DNA of 64,000 nucleotides from Marinomonas ostreistagni. Its GTDB lineage: Bacteria > Pseudomonadota > Gammaproteobacteria > Pseudomonadales > Marinomonadaceae. Where the stretch lies: contig NZ_JAFEKF010000005.1 of the NCBI RefSeq assembly GCF_016888445.1, forward strand, positions 62,001 through 126,000, given 5' to 3'. Under the pieces are notes generated by a model, which had not been told where the DNA came from, did no database searches, and saw only the letters and a list, made by a program, of their open reading frames with translations. A program made the translations under genes and the position numbers. Shown piece by piece: positions 35,642 through 44,762 of the stretch; the stretch's first letter is position 1; each line of letters starts with the position of its first letter.

Positions 35642-35907
35642 ACTGCACTCCTATGGTTGTTTCTTACAGCATAGACGGCACCTGATCACTTTGCTCTGAT
35701 TTTAGTCAGTCAAGCTCCCGCTAGCTTGAGACAGCATGAGGTTAAGCCTAGACAAAACACCTTATATTGCACATTTATTGCAAGTTAATCGCGCCTTGTT
35801 AATCATTCATCATCAATCGCCGCCTAAGGTTCTGCCCTGATGCGTTAAAACGGCTTAATAAGAGCCCATTACAATCCGTAATAAAAACAATACACAGGCA
35901 GAATCTT

Positions 35908-37194
35908 ATGCAATCCAACGAACGACAGCCTTTCGTTTATGCCAACATGCGTTTGGCATTTATCCTCTTGATCACATGTTTCGCTGCATGGGGTGTGGCG
36001 GCCAATATGACCGATCCTTTGGTAAAAGTCTTCAGTAAGATTTTTACCATGAGCAATTTCCAATCCGCACTGGTGCAATTTGCCTACTACGGCGCTTATT
36101 TCTGCTTGGCGCTGCCAGCTGCCTTTATTAACGTCCGTTACTCATACAAAACCGGTGTTTTGACAGGTCTAGGCCTGGCCTTCTTAGGCGCACTGGCGTT
36201 TTACCCAGCCAGCATCTCGATGACCTACGGCTTCTTCTTAGCGGCGCTATTCATTATGGCAGCGGGTATGTCGATCTTGGAAACCTCGGCCAACCCCTTT
36301 GTGATGGCTATGGGGCCACGCGAGAACGCCACTCGCCGTTTAAACCTAGCGCAAGCGTTTAACCCAGTGGGCACTAATATCGGTGTTTTCTTGGCCGGTG
36401 CCTTGATTCTGCCAAACCTCAACACAGCGAGCGCTGAAGAGCGTGCCGCGATGACACAGGACGCACTCAACGCCGTACGCGCTGCAGAGCTGCAAGCAGT
36501 GATGACACCCTATGTCGGCATGGCTTTGGTATTGCTGGTGATCTGGCTGCTGATTGCCTTCATTAAAGTGCCACGCACCGAAAACGCGGGCACCAGTGCC
36601 GAACAAGAAACCCACGATGGCTTCACGCATACGCTGAAACGTCTTATGAAGCTGCCACAGTACCGCTGGGGTGTCGTCGCACAATTCTTTAACGTTGCCG
36701 CACAAACCTGTGTTTGGACTTTTACTATTCAATACGTGCAAGAAGCAATTGGCGGTAGCGAAGCCAGTGCCGCAGACTACCTGCAATACAGCTTGATCGT
36801 ATTCTTGATTTCACGCTTCGTCATGACGTGGTTGATCAGCATCTTCCGTCCGACCGTACTGCTAAGCCTATTGGGCTTTGCGGGTGTCGCACTGTCTTTA
36901 TACGCAGCACAAGCGGCGGATATGAGTGGTGTGTGGGCAATTGTGGCACTGTCTGCGTGTCTATCTTTGATGTTCCCAACCATTTACGGCATCGCGCTTA
37001 ATGGTTTAGGTAAGGACACTAAATTTGGCTCAGCGGGTCTAGTAATGGCCATCTTAGGTGGTGCGATTATGCCAATGGTACAAGGCGCCGCGATCGATGC
37101 TTACGGTGCGACCGTGTCGTATGTTGTGCCTGCAGCGTGTTTCCTAATCGTCGCAGCCTACGGCGTATTTGGTGTGCGTCATATTAAAGACTAA
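35908..37194 (+). CDS. FucP-type sugar:H+ symporter (MFS, FHS family)
   Basis: A 428-residue, 12-helix major facilitator of the fucose:H+ symporter family. It aligns over the full length with E. coli FucP: ANMTDPLVKVF near residue 31, FQSALVQFAYYGAYF near 51-65, ETSANPFVMAMGP near 113-125, RLNLAQAFNPVG near 132-143 and NGLGKDTKFGSAGLVMAILGG near 370. Fucose is suggested, but glucose/galactose transporters of the same family look alike. No fucose catabolic gene is near. The ORF is monocistronic with a clear terminator at 37218-37244. Confidence 0.9.
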   Translation: MQSNERQPFVYANMRLAFILLITCFAAWGVAANMTDPLVKVFSKIFTMSNFQSALVQFAYYGAYFCLALPAAFINVRYSYKTGVLTGLGLAFLGALAFYPASISMTYGFFLAALFIMAAGMSILETSANPFVMAMGPRENATRRLNLAQAFNPVGTNIGVFLAGALILPNLNTASAEERAAMTQDALNAVRAAELQAVMTPYVGMALVLLVIWLLIAFIKVPRTENAGTSAEQETHDGFTHTLKRLMKLPQYRWGVVAQFFNVAAQTCVWTFTIQYVQEAIGGSEASAADYLQYSLIVFLISRFVMTWLISIFRPTVLLSLLGFAGVALSLYAAQAADMSGVWAIVALSACLSLMFPTIYGIALNGLGKDTKFGSAGLVMAILGGAIMPMVQGAAIDAYGATVSYVVPAACFLIVAAYGVFGVRHIKD

Positions 37195-37217
37195 GTTGCA
37201 TTCTCTCTTAGCACTGT

Positions 37218-37244
37218 AAAACGCCTCCTTGTGAGGCGTTTTTT
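37218..37244 (+). terminator. Terminator of the FucP-type permease gene
   Basis: Arms AAAACGCCTC (37218-37227) and GAGGCGTTTT (37233-37242) with loop CTTGT, followed by T residues. Confidence 0.9.
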
Positions 37245-37434
37245 GTACGCACACGTCTCACTTCTTGATCTTTCCCATACTTGAGAATCACATTTATTCT
37301 TATTTGCTGCTCGCTATGACCAAAGTCCTGCAAGCGCCAATTTTTGCTGACAATTGATACGCAGCTAATCAACTTTCCTGAAGCGGTTTTTGGGTTACAT
37401 TGAACCTATCGAATCAAACAGCGCGGAGGGCCAG

Positions 37435-37821
37435 ATGATGACACACCAAACCAGTACTATTTCACTCAATGCACAGCGTCACCAAGACACACTAATCTTA
37501 AATATGAAGCCATCTGGCCAGCCAACCGATGCCGACTTTGAAAAGTTGTCTTCTATGCTGGAAGCGGCCGTCTACTCGATCCAATCTTCACGCATTGCGC
37601 TGCTGGTCGACCTAAGCGACTTACAAAGCATGAGTGCTAAAAGCGCTTGGCACGAGCTGGTACACGGCTTAAAAATTGGCTCGGAATTTGATCGCATTGC
37701 GGTGTTCGGCAAACGCCGCTGGCAAAACTTGATGATTAGCACCATGAGCTGGCTGATCTCACCAAACCTAAAAGTCTTCAAACGCAAAGAAGAAGCGACT
37801 AATTGGGTGATGGCGTCGTAA
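37435..37821 (+). CDS. SpoIIAA-like (STAS-fold) protein, paralogue 1
   Basis: A 128-residue protein of the SpoIIAA-like superfamily (DUF3478 group), an alpha-beta STAS-like fold of uncertain function. Features: TLILNMKPSGQPTDADFEKL near residue 20, ALLVDLSDLQSMSAKSAWHEL near 65, FDRIAVFGKRRWQNLM near 95. A GGAGG at 37425-37429 selects the ATG at 37435 (ATG 37438 equally possible). It is a paralogue of the protein at 42027-42428; both share KPSG, VDLSDL, SAW and SEFxRIA. It stands alone between the permease terminator and the C39-like gene. Confidence 0.8.
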   Translation: MMTHQTSTISLNAQRHQDTLILNMKPSGQPTDADFEKLSSMLEAAVYSIQSSRIALLVDLSDLQSMSAKSAWHELVHGLKIGSEFDRIAVFGKRRWQNLMISTMSWLISPNLKVFKRKEEATNWVMAS

Positions 37822-37899
37822 TTTGATCAAATTACCATTGGTCTAACCGCGTAAATTCGTTACTCTCTTGCTACTAAGACATTGTGTAAGGAAGAGAGT

Positions 37900-38319
37900 A
37901 TGAATTCCCCTGTTGTGCAGCAAGAAGCCTCTGGCTGTGGTATCGCCGCAGTCGCTAATATCTTGGGCAAGACATATCCGGAAATGAAAACCATCGCCAA
38001 CGATCTTGGCATCTACGCTGACGACCCAGCGCTCTACTCTGACACTCAATACGTTCGCACTCTATTACGCCAAGCAGGCGTCAGCACATCCGACAGCGAA
38101 CAGCCCTTCACCCTATGGGATGACCTACCAGATACTGCCTTACTGGCGATCAAATACAACGAAGAAGGTGAGCAGCCTTGCTGGCACTGGGTAGTATTTA
38201 AACGCGTCGACGGCGACGCCGTGGTACTCGACTCCGCCGCCTATCTAGACTCCAACGTCCGCACCGACTTCTTTGAAATGGAACCCAAGTGGTTTATTGA
38301 AGTGGCCTCTGCTGCTTAA
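37900..38319 (+). CDS. C39-like cysteine-peptidase-fold protein
   Basis: A 139-residue protein with the papain-like peptidase C39 pattern: Q8 as oxyanion residue, nucleophile C13 in EASGCGIAAVANILG, H96 in PCWHWVVFKRVDGD and D111 in VVLDSAAYLD. It has no signal peptide, no ABC or membrane domain, and it is short, so it is not a bacteriocin transporter. It could be a cytoplasmic processing protease or a C39-like pseudo-enzyme in a stress response; the substrate is unknown. The AGGA-rich site just before 37900 favours that ATG over the upstream TTG at 37882. Confidence 0.78.
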   Translation: MNSPVVQQEASGCGIAAVANILGKTYPEMKTIANDLGIYADDPALYSDTQYVRTLLRQAGVSTSDSEQPFTLWDDLPDTALLAIKYNEEGEQPCWHWVVFKRVDGDAVVLDSAAYLDSNVRTDFFEMEPKWFIEVASAA

Positions 38320-38325
38320 TGGGGC

Positions 38326-38577
38326 TTAGCCCAGTTTCACCGTGGCAGCGATGCCAGGCTCTGGGCTCCACTTACGCATTTCAGCAAACACTTGTGGATG
38401 ATCGTCGAGGTATTTTTGCGCTTCGGCGATGTCGACAAAGGTAATTTTGGCTTTGTCAGTCATGATGCGATCGCTGATATCCAGCAGCTCGGCTTGGTTA
38501 AAGTACCCAATGCCATCCACGACAGTGACTTGAAATTCGACGCCTGCGAAGGCTTTAGTTTGGATATCTAGGTCCAT
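38326..38577 (-). CDS. Uncharacterised 83-residue protein
   Basis: Family not recognised. A small acidic soluble protein (MDLDIQTKAFAGVEFQVTVV...), with no signal or transmembrane segment. It starts at an ATG with AGAG upstream and stops 7 bases from the convergent C39-like gene stop. Presence as a complete frame with a ribosome site is the only support. It may be a short regulatory or stress protein, but nothing in it shows this. Confidence 0.55.
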   Translation of the reverse strand: MDLDIQTKAFAGVEFQVTVVDGIGYFNQAELLDISDRIMTDKAKITFVDIAEAQKYLDDHPQVFAEMRKWSPEPGIAATVKLG

Positions 38578-38664
38578 GATGCATCTCTTTATAGTAAGTG
38601 TGATCGGTTAAGCCACATAGTAGGTGGCCTTGATCGTCATAACAATCAAAACCTCACCCATGGG

Positions 38665-39915
38665 TTAACGACGACGCGGCTTGCCAGTTTTGGACTTGCC
38701 ACTTCCGCCTTGGCCTAACGCTTTAGCACGCAGTGCTTTTTTTGAAGGTTTGCGCTTCGAGCTAGTGCTCTCTTCTTGCGCCATTAAGTTTGGCTCGAAG
38801 CCTTCCAGCCATTGCGGCACAAAGTGTTCGCCAGTGAGCTTTTCAATGTCTTCCAGTAGGTACTTCTCTTTTGGCGCGACCAGAGAAATAGCTAAGCCTG
38901 CTTTACCCGCACGGCCAGTACGACCGATACGGTGAATATAATCTTCGGCGTTGTACGGCAGCTCATAGTTGATCACGTATTGCAGCTGCTCGATGTCGAG
39001 CCCGCGAGCGGCCACATCGGTCGCGACTAAGGCGCGCACTTGGCCGGTTTTAAATTCTTCTAGGCCACGATCTCGTGCCCCTTGCGATTTGTCCCCATGC
39101 ACGGCTGCGGCTTTGATGCCATCTTTGCCCAGCTCTTTAGTAAGCTCATCGACTGCTTGTTTGGTGCGCGTGAAGATCAGCACCTGTTGCCAATTTTTAG
39201 AGCCGATTAAATACGCCACTAGGCCTGCTTTGCGTTTGCTGTCGACTTCGTAGATACGTTGCTCTACCTGCGCGGCCGCCGCGTTACGCTCGGCGACTTC
39301 GATCAGCTTTGGCTGGTTTAACAGAGTTTTGCTTAAGGCAAACACGTCATCATTAAAGGTCGCTGAGAAGAACAAGGTTTGGCGCGTGTCAGGCAGGCGT
39401 TTAAGGATGCGCTCGATATCGATGATAAAGCCCATATCAAGCATGCGATCGGCTTCGTCTAATACCAATGTCTCGACACTACTCAGATCAATCAGCTGCT
39501 TTATCGCCAACTCCAGCAAGCGCCCGGGCGTTGCCACCAAGACATCGCAGCCAGCATTCAGGGCCTCGATCTGCGGATTAATGCTGGCGCCACCGTACGC
39601 CACCACAGCATTAAGACCTAAGCCTTGGCTGTATTTCACAAAGCTTTGGTGCACTTGCTGCGCAAGCTCTCGCGTCGGAGTCAGTACTAACACACGAATA
39701 CTTTTTGGCGCTGGCCCACGCTCTAGATGACGTTGAATCAACGGCAGTGCAAACGCCGCGGTTTTACCGGTCCCCGTCTGCGCGCCCGCCATCACATCAT
39801 GACCCGCGAGTACGTCAGGAATCGCCGCTTGCTGAATCGGCGTTGGCGTTTCATAGGCAAGCGTATCAAGAATAGACAGCACATCCGCGTGCAAACCTAG
39901 GGTGGAAAAACTCAT
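38665..39915 (-). CDS. rhlE: DEAD-box RNA helicase, RhlE family
   Basis: A 416-residue RNA helicase for RNA remodelling and ribosome assembly. Order of motifs: F/Q motif (YETPTPIQQAAIP, residues 21-33), Walker A AQTGTGKT (45-52), PTRELAQQVH, DEAD in VLDEADRMLDMGF, SAT in FFSATF, and RIGRTGRAGKAG (motif VI). The basic C-terminus (SKRKPSKKALRAKALGQG... GKPRRR) is typical of RhlE. ATG at 39915 begins the usual MSFSTLGL start; upstream in-frame TTG at 39936 is unlikely. It is co-oriented with recQ and 48 bases downstream of it. Confidence 0.92.
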   Translation of the reverse strand: MSFSTLGLHADVLSILDTLAYETPTPIQQAAIPDVLAGHDVMAGAQTGTGKTAAFALPLIQRHLERGPAPKSIRVLVLTPTRELAQQVHQSFVKYSQGLGLNAVVAYGGASINPQIEALNAGCDVLVATPGRLLELAIKQLIDLSSVETLVLDEADRMLDMGFIIDIERILKRLPDTRQTLFFSATFNDDVFALSKTLLNQPKLIEVAERNAAAAQVEQRIYEVDSKRKAGLVAYLIGSKNWQQVLIFTRTKQAVDELTKELGKDGIKAAAVHGDKSQGARDRGLEEFKTGQVRALVATDVAARGLDIEQLQYVINYELPYNAEDYIHRIGRTGRAGKAGLAISLVAPKEKYLLEDIEKLTGEHFVPQWLEGFEPNLMAQEESTSSKRKPSKKALRAKALGQGGSGKSKTGKPRRR

Positions 39916-39963
39916 ACAAAAGCACCGTGTTAACAAACATTAAGACGGCGCTAGTGTAGCATC

Positions 39964-41886
39964 TCAGAGATTTTCTGCTTGCTTTAATAAGGTGCTGTAA
40001 GCCACCTCTTCGTACTTAGCAAAGCTTGGCTGCTGACGCGCCTTGAGCTTGGTAAACACAGGCTGTGTCAAACCTGCCATAAAGCGGGCTAACAGCACTG
40101 GCGTCACTTGGTTCTGCGGCAGTTTCTGCAACAACCAAAGTTTGGCAGCTTGCATGTCTGAAGCGAGACTATCTATCACTTGATAGTCTTCATTTTTCAC
40201 CAGCGATAGCACATTGCCACGACAGACAGAGCAATGCCCGCAGTGCTCCGGTGCGTTCGCATCGCCAAAGTAGCGCGCCAAGTTATGATTCAAACAACGG
40301 TTCAGTTCAAAGAAGCGAATCATGGTGGCGATGCGCTCAATTTCAGAGGTTTCCTTTTGCGCCACATAGTTTTGCAGCGCCTCTGCCAACGTCGGTGTTA
40401 GCAACTCTGTGCGCACGCCGTACACTTCGGTCAGCCCTTTGGTTTCTAAGGTAATCAAGTCACGATCCGCAAGCTGCTCTAGTAAACTCAAGACTTGGCC
40501 ACGCTCTACACCTTGTTGCTGCAAACGCTCAAAGTCTGGCACGCCCCAGATCTTCTTAAATACTGTGTGCTGCGCAACTTGCTCAAACACGGCTTGCTGC
40601 TCGCCAGGCAACGCTGCGCGAATTTGCTCAAGGCTTTGATTCCATTTGAGTTTTACATCACTGTAGTAGCTATAGCGCGGCATAATCGCACCTGCGAGCT
40701 CCATTTGTACTAACAGAGTTTTCAGCGGCAGCGCTCGGATATTCGTGGTCTGGGATAAGCCGTAGGCTTGGGTTTCCCATTCACCGTTGACCGTATTACT
40801 AAAGATTTCTTGCAGTAACGCTTGGATGGCATGGGGCTCTGGCGTGTCGCCATAAACGAAGTTTTCTAAGACATGAAGCCCATCGAGACTCGCTAACATG
40901 ACACAACGACTCGGCTGGCCATCACGCCCGGCACGGCCGATTTCTTGGCTGTAGTTTTCGATCGATTTGGGTAAATCGTAATGTACGACAAAGCGAATAT
41001 CAGACTTGTCGATGCCCATGCCAAAAGCAATGGTGGCAACGATGATACGCGTTTGCCCAGCCATAAAATCGTTTTGAATCGCAGCCCGTACTTCGTTACC
41101 CAACCCCGCATGGTACGACACCGCTGAGTATCCGGACTGCTGTAAGCTTGCGGCCAACTCATCGGCGGTTTTTTGTTGCGTGACATAGACAATGCCCGCG
41201 CCGTCCGTTTCATTGAGCACTTGGCGCAACAACGCTTGTTTGTCTTGGCCTTGGGCCGAGATCAAGTCGATGTCCAAGTTTTGACGATAAAAGCCAGTCT
41301 GCACGATGTGCTCTGGGGCGATGTTGAACTTAAGCGCCATGTCTTTTTGCACGCGACGTGTCGCGGTCGCCGTCAGCAACAGTACCAATGGGATGTTGAG
41401 CTCTTGCTGGTATTGCGGCAGCTTTAAATAGTCTGGGCGGAAGTTATGGCCCCACTCAGAGATACAGTGCGCTTCGTCCACCACCAGCATGGAAATCGGC
41501 ACCCCCTGGATAAAGCGACGAAAGCGTTCGTTTTTAAAACGCTCCACCGAGATCATCAAGATTTTGATCTGCCCGTCGCGCACCTGCTGCATGACGGCTT
41601 GGCTTTCTTCTTTGGTTTGCGTCGAATCGAGACTCGCACTAGGAATGCCCTTGCTTTGCAAAAACGCCAGCTGGTCATGCATCAAGGCAATCAAGGGTGA
41701 AATCACCAAAGTCAGGTGCGGCAGCTGCGTCGCGGTGAGTTGGTAGCACAAGGATTTACCTGAGCCGGTGGGAAATACTGACAAGGCAGAATGCCCTGCC
41801 AACAGTTGTTCGATCGTTTGTTGCTGTCCTTCGCGAAACTGATCGAAGCCAAAATATTGTGTTAGCAATCCTGCTAATGTATGCAT
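39964..41886 (-). CDS. recQ: RecQ-family ATP-dependent DNA helicase
   Basis: A 640-residue 3'-5' DNA helicase for recombination repair. Walker A FPTGSGKS (38-45), DEAH in VVDEAHCISEWGHNFRPDYL, AFGMGIDKSDIRFVVHYD (motif V) and EIGRAGRDGQ (motif VI). A zinc site with cysteines (CLNHNLARYFGDAN..HCGHCSVCRG) lies in the C-terminal third. Slightly longer than E. coli RecQ (609); no HRDC domain is obvious, and the last ~100 residues are less conserved. It may be a RecQ-like paralogue rather than the strict orthologue. Its stop is 48 bases from the rhlE start on the same strand. Confidence 0.9.
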   Translation of the reverse strand: MHTLAGLLTQYFGFDQFREGQQQTIEQLLAGHSALSVFPTGSGKSLCYQLTATQLPHLTLVISPLIALMHDQLAFLQSKGIPSASLDSTQTKEESQAVMQQVRDGQIKILMISVERFKNERFRRFIQGVPISMLVVDEAHCISEWGHNFRPDYLKLPQYQQELNIPLVLLLTATATRRVQKDMALKFNIAPEHIVQTGFYRQNLDIDLISAQGQDKQALLRQVLNETDGAGIVYVTQQKTADELAASLQQSGYSAVSYHAGLGNEVRAAIQNDFMAGQTRIIVATIAFGMGIDKSDIRFVVHYDLPKSIENYSQEIGRAGRDGQPSRCVMLASLDGLHVLENFVYGDTPEPHAIQALLQEIFSNTVNGEWETQAYGLSQTTNIRALPLKTLLVQMELAGAIMPRYSYYSDVKLKWNQSLEQIRAALPGEQQAVFEQVAQHTVFKKIWGVPDFERLQQQGVERGQVLSLLEQLADRDLITLETKGLTEVYGVRTELLTPTLAEALQNYVAQKETSEIERIATMIRFFELNRCLNHNLARYFGDANAPEHCGHCSVCRGNVLSLVKNEDYQVIDSLASDMQAAKLWLLQKLPQNQVTPVLLARFMAGLTQPVFTKLKARQQPSFAKYEEVAYSTLLKQAENL

Positions 41887-42026
41887 AAATCATGGCCTTT
41901 ATTAAATAACAATGGAAGCCCGTCGTAGGCGCTACCATTTTGGCGGATTTGATGATCCAATAACACCCTCAAGGACGTATAGTATCTTTCTTCTACTTAC
42001 CTATTTAGGCTACGGATAGCACCCCA

Positions 42027-42428
42027 ATGAAAACGGAACTAAGCCACCCAGTGATTGATTCAGGTATTGAGCTTAACGTGGAACGTCACCAACAGACGTT
42101 GTTATTGCGTTTTAAACCATCAGGTAAATTAACACCTGCAGATTACTTAAGCATCGAACCACGCCTAGTCGCTGCGCTGTATTCCATCAACACCCCCAAA
42201 GTGCGCGCTTTGGTTGACCTGAGCGATTTAGGCCAAATCGATGTGCGCAGTGCATGGGAAGATATTATCTGGATGCACAAACACAGCAGTGAATTTGAAC
42301 GTATTGCGCTCTATAACCCACGTCCGTGGCATCATTTGATTGCTCGCGTCGGCAACTGGTTTATGCAGGGCGAAATCAAAACCTTTGACCAGTTTCAAGA
42401 TGCGCTGCAGTGGAGCCATGCTCATTAA
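42027..42428 (+). CDS. SpoIIAA-like (STAS-fold) protein, paralogue 2
   Basis: A 133-residue paralogue of the protein at 37435-37821: shared stretches KPSG, VDLSDL, SAW and SEFERIA are at matching spacings. TLLLRFKPSGKLTPADYLSIEP near the N-terminus and LVDLSDLGQIDVRSAWEDI in the middle define the fold. Function is unknown; the family is often near stress or redox genes. Divergent from recQ (140 bases), and the next gene, an oxygenase, starts 52 bases later on the same strand. Confidence 0.78.
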   Translation: MKTELSHPVIDSGIELNVERHQQTLLLRFKPSGKLTPADYLSIEPRLVAALYSINTPKVRALVDLSDLGQIDVRSAWEDIIWMHKHSSEFERIALYNPRPWHHLIARVGNWFMQGEIKTFDQFQDALQWSHAH

Positions 42429-42480
42429 GCGCTGATCTCTGTTACACTTTGCGTTTCTAATCAATCCTTGTGAATGCCTT

Positions 42481-43134
42481 ATGGAAACGCCAACCATCGA
42501 AACCTTCAATACTTGGACCACGCCACTATTTGTCACTCAGCTGGCTGACCATGAATTTCTAAAAGACGCTTTGCTGGCACACATTTATCAGCGCCAGCAA
42601 GATCAAAATAATGCCATCGACAGTGCCGTGGCAGTACAAGCCAAACATAACCTTTCTGAGAGCCGTCTGGATTTCTTAGAGGACGACGTACCAGAAGTGA
42701 TGGAGCTACGCCGTAGCGTTGAAGAGCTGGTCGCGGACATCGCCCTGCAGGTGAATCATGCACACTGGCCCGAAGAGTGTGACGTGTACGCCCATGTGAT
42801 TGAGTCTTGGTACCACATTACCCAAAACGGCGGCTACCACGATGCGCACTCGCATCCGAACTGCTCATGGTGCGGTATCTATTATTTAGAACCAGGCGAA
42901 GCCAATCTTGAGCAACGCAATGGCGTCAATCGCTTTTATGATCCACGAGTTAATGCCGAGCACTATGCAGACCCTGGCACGGCGTATTTAGGCGGTCAAG
43001 GCTTCTGGGACTTTTCACCGACCGAAGGCCAAGTCGTCATCTTTCCATCCTACCTTAAGCACTCGGCGTTGCCCTATTTTGGCCAGCAAGATCGTGTTGT
43101 CGTGGCCTTCAATTGTGTGATTGACTTGGAATAA
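42481..43134 (+). CDS. Putative 2OG-Fe(II) oxygenase (TIGR02466-like)
   Basis: A 217-residue non-heme iron oxygenase of the double-stranded beta-helix class. The expected iron ligands lie in GGYHDAHSHPNCSWCGIYYL (H..D..H around residue 120) and the distal histidine with arginine in PSYLKHSALPYFGQQDRVVVAFN (around 195-210). Homologues hydroxylate unknown proteins or small molecules. It shows no signal peptide. It follows the SpoIIAA-like gene by 52 bases and precedes the DUF4870-like gene by 23 bases, so a three-gene unit is plausible. Confidence 0.82.
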   Translation: METPTIETFNTWTTPLFVTQLADHEFLKDALLAHIYQRQQDQNNAIDSAVAVQAKHNLSESRLDFLEDDVPEVMELRRSVEELVADIALQVNHAHWPEECDVYAHVIESWYHITQNGGYHDAHSHPNCSWCGIYYLEPGEANLEQRNGVNRFYDPRVNAEHYADPGTAYLGGQGFWDFSPTEGQVVIFPSYLKHSALPYFGQQDRVVVAFNCVIDLE

Positions 43135-43157
43135 CAAGGTTCATAACAGGAGTTATC

Positions 43158-43505
43158 ATGTCGTTAGACCCGCAACAACCTTTAACGCCCTACGATGAGC
43201 AAGCCAAAAGCAATGTGTTGATCGGTTATCTACTGATGATCGTTGGTTTGTTTACCGGTATTTTTTGGCTCGTGGGGGCCATCTGGGTGATGGCCAAAGC
43301 AAGCGAAGCTCGCGGCAGTGTCTTTGAAGGACACTATCAAAACATCAAATCGATTTTTTGGTGGGGCATCGGCATGACCATCATAGGTGTCTTACTTGCG
43401 GTATTTTTGATCGGCTACCTATTGGTTTTAGGTGTCTGGATTTGGTCAATCGTAAAGCTGATTAAAGGCTTCGTACTACTGCTCGACAATCAACCCTATC
43501 AATAA
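43158..43505 (+). CDS. Small membrane protein, DUF4870-like
   Basis: A 115-residue inner-membrane protein with hydrophobic segments at about residues 22-46 and 68-98 and a conserved HYQNIKSIFWWG between them. Similar to the DUF4870 family, whose function is unknown. It is preceded by an AGGAG site and follows the oxygenase by 23 bases. Confidence 0.75.
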   Translation: MSLDPQQPLTPYDEQAKSNVLIGYLLMIVGLFTGIFWLVGAIWVMAKASEARGSVFEGHYQNIKSIFWWGIGMTIIGVLLAVFLIGYLLVLGVWIWSIVKLIKGFVLLLDNQPYQ

Positions 43506-43680
43506 AAGCTGTGACGGAAGTCAGTCAATAAGACTTTCGTCATAACTCTCCCCTAAGCGATGCGTTAAACTATCACTCTTACACAATGTTTAAACATTAC
43601 CCACCCCATGCTTAGGGTATCGTTACGCAAGCTTGAACCTCAATGAGAATTACTTCTATCCTGATAAGGACCATGGCGCT

Positions 43681-44700
43681 GTGAACGAAACGTCCGTCAA
43701 CATCGTGAACCAAAACTTTCGTAAAACCATCCCGCTGATGGTCGGCAACAATATTCCTGTTACCCCTCCTTATTACACGCTTTGGTACAGCTATGTTACC
43801 AATGCGATTCCAGCCCTGACGCAACGCATGGATGAGATCCTAACGGGCCAACAACGCTGTGATCGCTATCTATGTGACAGTCTGCTCGATGAATTCATGG
43901 TCGGCAATGCCAAGACTCAGCTGGCTGATATTCAAAACAGCATCCACCAGGTGGTCAACTCGATCGGTGATTCGACCGAACATGCGATGAACAGCGCTGA
44001 TCATCTCAATGAGTCGCTCTCTGAAGACATGGCCGTCATGGCCCAAGAAGCTCGCCAAGGCAACCACCCAACGGCCCATAAAATGGTGCGCTTGGCGCAA
44101 AATTTCATGAGCAAAACCGAAGACTATCGCGCTCAATTAGCCCAACAAAACGCTGAGATTCAAGCCCTTAAAAAGCGTATCGCTGAAACTGAGCGCCAAG
44201 TGTTTACCGATGGTCTTACCAGCATTTTTAATCGCAAGAAATTTAATGAAGACCTCAGTGTTTACATGGCGACCAGCGCCACCACCTGTGTCGTCTTAGT
44301 CGATATCGACCACTTCAAGCCCTTCAATGATCAATACGGGCATTTAGTCGGCGACAAGGTGATTCAAACGGTGGCTCAAGCCCTGAAGAAGACCTGCGAA
44401 ACCTCACAAAAAGATGCCCAAGCCTATCGCTTTGGCGGTGAAGAATTTGCCGTGCTACTGCCGAATACCAATATCGAGGTGGCAACACGCTTTGCGGACA
44501 ACATTCGCGACCGCGTCAGCCGCTTAAATCTCACCAATAAAAAAACCGGTGAAAAGCTTCGCCCTATTACCACTTCGCTAGGGGTGGCCCAATGCCAACC
44601 TGGCGAAACCATCGAATCTTTATTAGAGCGCGCTGACCAACGCCTTTACGATGCCAAAAGGTCAGGTCGAAATTGTGTTCGGCCAGCCCTTGCCAGCTAG
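43681..44700 (+). CDS. Soluble diguanylate cyclase (GGDEF)
   Basis: A cytoplasmic protein of about 339 residues with an N-terminal helical region (about 1-170; FRKTIPLMVGNNIPVTPPYYTLWY is a conserved domain of this cyclase type) and a C-terminal GGDEF domain with GGEEF (AYRFGGEEFAVLLP), so it should synthesise c-di-GMP. No RxxD inhibitory site lies upstream of GGEEF. The start is uncertain: the GTG at 43681 is 14 residues before the conserved domain and preferred, an upstream TTG at 43633 is the alternative, and no strong ribosome site helps. The gene is monocistronic. Confidence 0.9.
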   Translation: MNETSVNIVNQNFRKTIPLMVGNNIPVTPPYYTLWYSYVTNAIPALTQRMDEILTGQQRCDRYLCDSLLDEFMVGNAKTQLADIQNSIHQVVNSIGDSTEHAMNSADHLNESLSEDMAVMAQEARQGNHPTAHKMVRLAQNFMSKTEDYRAQLAQQNAEIQALKKRIAETERQVFTDGLTSIFNRKKFNEDLSVYMATSATTCVVLVDIDHFKPFNDQYGHLVGDKVIQTVAQALKKTCETSQKDAQAYRFGGEEFAVLLPNTNIEVATRFADNIRDRVSRLNLTNKKTGEKLRPITTSLGVAQCQPGETIESLLERADQRLYDAKRSGRNCVRPALAS

Positions 44701-44762
44701 GTGTCGCCACCGCTAGAGTAGTTCTACATTTTTATTGAAGCGACGGCTTTAAGGAGCACTCT

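Noticed and set aside
36346..36786. 146-residue minus-strand frame in the FucP-type gene
   Set aside because: Antisense shadow; composition is not protein-like.
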